Assembly (NCBI RefSeq): GCF_013283645.1
Contig: NZ_JABEKV010000010.1
Span: 1 to 64,000, forward strand
Length of the DNA stretch: 64,000 bases
Source of the DNA: Sinorhizobium psoraleae
Lineage (GTDB): Bacteria > Pseudomonadota > Alphaproteobacteria > Rhizobiales > Rhizobiaceae
Reading direction: 5' to 3'
Below the pieces are notes generated by a model. It was not told where the DNA came from and did no database searches. It saw only the letters and a program-made list of their open reading frames with translations. This document shows, piece by piece, positions 62,053 through 64,000 of this stretch. Position 1 is the stretch's first letter. Each line of letters opens with the position of its first letter. Position numbers and translations under genes: made by a program.

Positions 62053-63498
62053 TTGAAATTAGGTAAGACATTTAGGGGTGGACTGTTTTCCATTCTGCTC
62101 GCATCGACTGTGCTTGCTAGTGGCGCAACGGAAGCGATGACGCTGCGGGAAGCGCTCCAGATTGCAATCGTATCCAACCCCGAAATCGGGCAGTCGGTAG
62201 AGAATCGCGAAGCGATCGAGTTCGAGCTGCGACAAGCGCGTGGACTTTATTTGCCGAGCGTCGATCTGGAGGCGTCAACCGGCGCCCGCCACCTGGAGGA
62301 TGACAGCCGTCGACTGGCCTCCATCGAGAACGACCCCCTCTACCCATCGGATGTCAGTCTGACCGTCACGCAGAAACTCTTCGATGGGGGCGGCCGGCGC
62401 GCAGAGCTGGAGCGCCAGGCGGCACGCGTCGACAGCGCCTCTTTCCGCGTCCTGGAGCGGTCAGAAACAATCGCGCTGCAGATCGTTCGCGAGTATTTCG
62501 AATACATCCTCCAGCAGCAGATCGTGGAAGAGGCACGCCGTAACGTCGGTGCCCACCAGTCGATTCGCTCCGACATCAGCTCGTTGATTTCGGGTGGCAG
62601 GCTGACCGAGGCGGACCGCCAGCAGGCCGACGAACGCCTGCTTTCGGCGAAGGCCCGGCTGTTGGAAGCCGAAGAGGCGTTGGATACGGTCAAGATCAGC
62701 TTCAATCGTCTCGTCGGCCAGCCGCTGACCAAACCGTCCATGCCAAAATCGGTCGCCGCCGCGTTGCCGCAGACACTGGAAACTGCAATCGGTATCGCGC
62801 GGACCAATAATCCGCGCATCAAGGCAGCCGACGCCGATATCAATGTCGCCGACGCTCAGGTCAAGGCGGCGAAATCGAGCATGCTGCCGGAGATCGTTGC
62901 CGAGGGGCGTATCCGCTCTGGAGTGGACATCGACGGTTCGACGGGCGATACCTGGGATGCTCAGGCACGTATCGTCGCGAAGTGGAACCTCTATCGCGGC
63001 GGTATCGACATCGCCAACGAACAGGAGCAGATGCGTCGCGCCAGCGAGCAGCGGCTCGTTTTCCACCAGGCGCATCGCGAAGTCGAGGAAGCTGTCCGGA
63101 TCTCCTGGGAGCGCCGCGCCAGCCAATATGATCTCTCGCGCACGCTGAAGGCGCAGGCGCAAGCGAACGACCAGCTTGTGGCATCCTATCGCGAGCAACT
63201 CGCCGTCGGGCAACGTTCGCTGCTGGACGTGCTCAGCGCGCAGAACGCGCGTTTCAATGCAAACGTTCTTGCGAAGACGGCGCAGTACGCCGCCTTGTTT
63301 GCCGAGTATCGCCTGCTCGCGGCCACGGGCCAACTTCTCGCCACCATGGAAATCAAGGCACCGGCCCAGTCGGAAGCCTATGCGCGGAAGGAATTCAACG
63401 TTTCCGAAGCTCCCGCGACGGAGACCTACCGCCGCGTGCCTTCCCGCCAGACGAATGATCTGCCGCTCGACCTGCTTGCACCGATCCGGCAAAAGTGA
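62053..63498 (+). CDS. TolC-family outer-membrane channel protein (LapE-like)
   Basis: A 481-residue outer-membrane factor. A signal peptide (residues about 1-28) precedes MTLREALQIAIVSNPEIGQS, the TolC start, and coiled-coil repeats follow (LERQAARVDSASFRVLERSE, AQVKAAKSSMLPEIVAEGRI). The last part, SYREQLAVGQRSLLDVLSAQN, is the usual TolC signature. The start is TTG 62053, with GAGGGGG upstream. It forms the exit channel for the type I ATPase gene that follows 35 bases later. Confidence 0.9.
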   Translation: MKLGKTFRGGLFSILLASTVLASGATEAMTLREALQIAIVSNPEIGQSVENREAIEFELRQARGLYLPSVDLEASTGARHLEDDSRRLASIENDPLYPSDVSLTVTQKLFDGGGRRAELERQAARVDSASFRVLERSETIALQIVREYFEYILQQQIVEEARRNVGAHQSIRSDISSLISGGRLTEADRQQADERLLSAKARLLEAEEALDTVKISFNRLVGQPLTKPSMPKSVAAALPQTLETAIGIARTNNPRIKAADADINVADAQVKAAKSSMLPEIVAEGRIRSGVDIDGSTGDTWDAQARIVAKWNLYRGGIDIANEQEQMRRASEQRLVFHQAHREVEEAVRISWERRASQYDLSRTLKAQAQANDQLVASYREQLAVGQRSLLDVLSAQNARFNANVLAKTAQYAALFAEYRLLAATGQLLATMEIKAPAQSEAYARKEFNVSEAPATETYRRVPSRQTNDLPLDLLAPIRQK

Positions 63499-63532
63499 TG
63501 ACCTTCGCTATGGCACATGATCGGTCGTCATT

Positions 63533-64000
63533 ATGCAAGGCATTGAAACCCAAGTGCAAACCGGCCCGGCTTTGACCGGCTTTACGACGGCGTTCAAGGA
63601 GATCTGCATCTTCTTGAACCGGCCGTCCTCCGATACAGTGCTCTATTCCGACGTGCCTTTCGATGCCCGCTCGCCGAGCGTCGAGGATGTGTCGCGTATC
63701 GCCGAGCGCGTCGGGCTGGAGACAGAAATCGTTTCTCCGCGCGCGCTCGCCAACCGTGATTTTCTATTTCCGCTGCTGCTCGTTTTTCGCGACGGTCGTG
63801 CGGCGGCGCTGTTGGAAGAGGGTTTGGATGGGGTCCTAAGCCTGTCGAACGCCGTATCATCGGCCGACGGCACCATGCTCAGGTTCTCGGATTTGCGTCT
63901 CGACCGGGTCGCATATGCCGTATCGTTCTCCGCGACCTATTTGAACGCCGCGACCGGCCCGGGTGTCGGCGAAGCACGCAATATCGACCGCAAACACTGG
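63533..64000 (+). CDS. type I secretion ATPase/permease (LapB-like), N-terminal part
   Basis: A partial gene of 156 codons that runs out of the window. The visible protein begins MQGIETQVQTGPALTGFTTA and contains a C39-peptidase-like domain without the catalytic Cys: SVEDVSRIAERVGLETEIVS then FPLLLVFRDGRAAALLEEGL. Type I ABC exporters of large adhesins (LapB) carry this pseudo-peptidase domain. Together with the TolC gene it forms a LapBCE-type secretion unit; the fusion protein should lie further right. Confidence 0.8.
   Translation, partial: MQGIETQVQTGPALTGFTTAFKEICIFLNRPSSDTVLYSDVPFDARSPSVEDVSRIAERVGLETEIVSPRALANRDFLFPLLLVFRDGRAAALLEEGLDGVLSLSNAVSSADGTMLRFSDLRLDRVAYAVSFSATYLNAATGPGVGEARNIDRKHW

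Overview
The window looks like an alphaproteobacterium of the Sinorhizobium/Ensifer group, most likely a pSymB-type chromid. The main evidence is a complete galactoglucan (exopolysaccharide II) locus in the gene order known from S. meliloti (wge/exp, wgd, wggR, wgcA, wga). Supporting evidence is a SyrB-family regulator, a ugpBAEC-type transporter and rhizobial intergenic palindromes. All names come from reading the sequence; no database search was run.

Region 1-17.9 kb is an accessory, partly decayed stretch. It opens with a CIRCE operator between a gene leaving the window and an Hsp20 gene, followed by remnants of a second hsp20 and an NDUFS4-like gene. Next come a DUF2798 protein with a secreted alpha/beta hydrolase, a LysR regulator divergent from an EamA exporter, an unassigned 459-residue protein, and a DnaQ-type exonuclease. 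Three proteins then share a C-terminal leucine-zipper segment (two about 200 residues long plus a SyrB-like one), the last preceded by a translationally coupled 22-codon ORF. The rest holds remnants of a peptide-binding protein and an IS66 transposase, a CelD/TPR-like protein, a ParDE module and a CsbD gene with an amber codon 3.

Region 17.9-28.8 kb holds ugpC-ugpE-ugpA-ugpB (minus strand), a DoxX/MarR divergent pair with three operator-like repeats, a 3'-truncated LysR gene, a quinone oxidoreductase frameshifted at a G8 tract, and a large AsmA-family gene.

Region 28.9-57.4 kb is the galactoglucan cluster. Leftward run an alpha/beta hydrolase gene, galU and wgeG-wgeA, then wgdB-wgdA (type I secretion of the RTX protein WgeA). 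Rightward run wggR, wgcA and wgaA-wgaJ. The Wga genes make dTDP-rhamnose-type precursors (wgaG-J), two pyruvyl transferases (wgaD, wgaE), glycosyltransferases and a secreted clan GH-A-like glycosidase (wgaF). The same 15-bp palindrome (CTTCAA-N3-TTGAAG) lies upstream of wgeA, between wgdA and wggR, and upstream of wgaA, so one MarR-type regulator, WggR, can tie all units together.

Region 57.4-64 kb carries a TetR/DUF2214 pair with its own inverted-repeat operator, an FKBP isomerase, an ABC-F ATPase, a membrane protein with a degenerate GGDEF domain, and a TolC-type outer-membrane protein. The window ends inside a LapB-like type I secretion ATPase.
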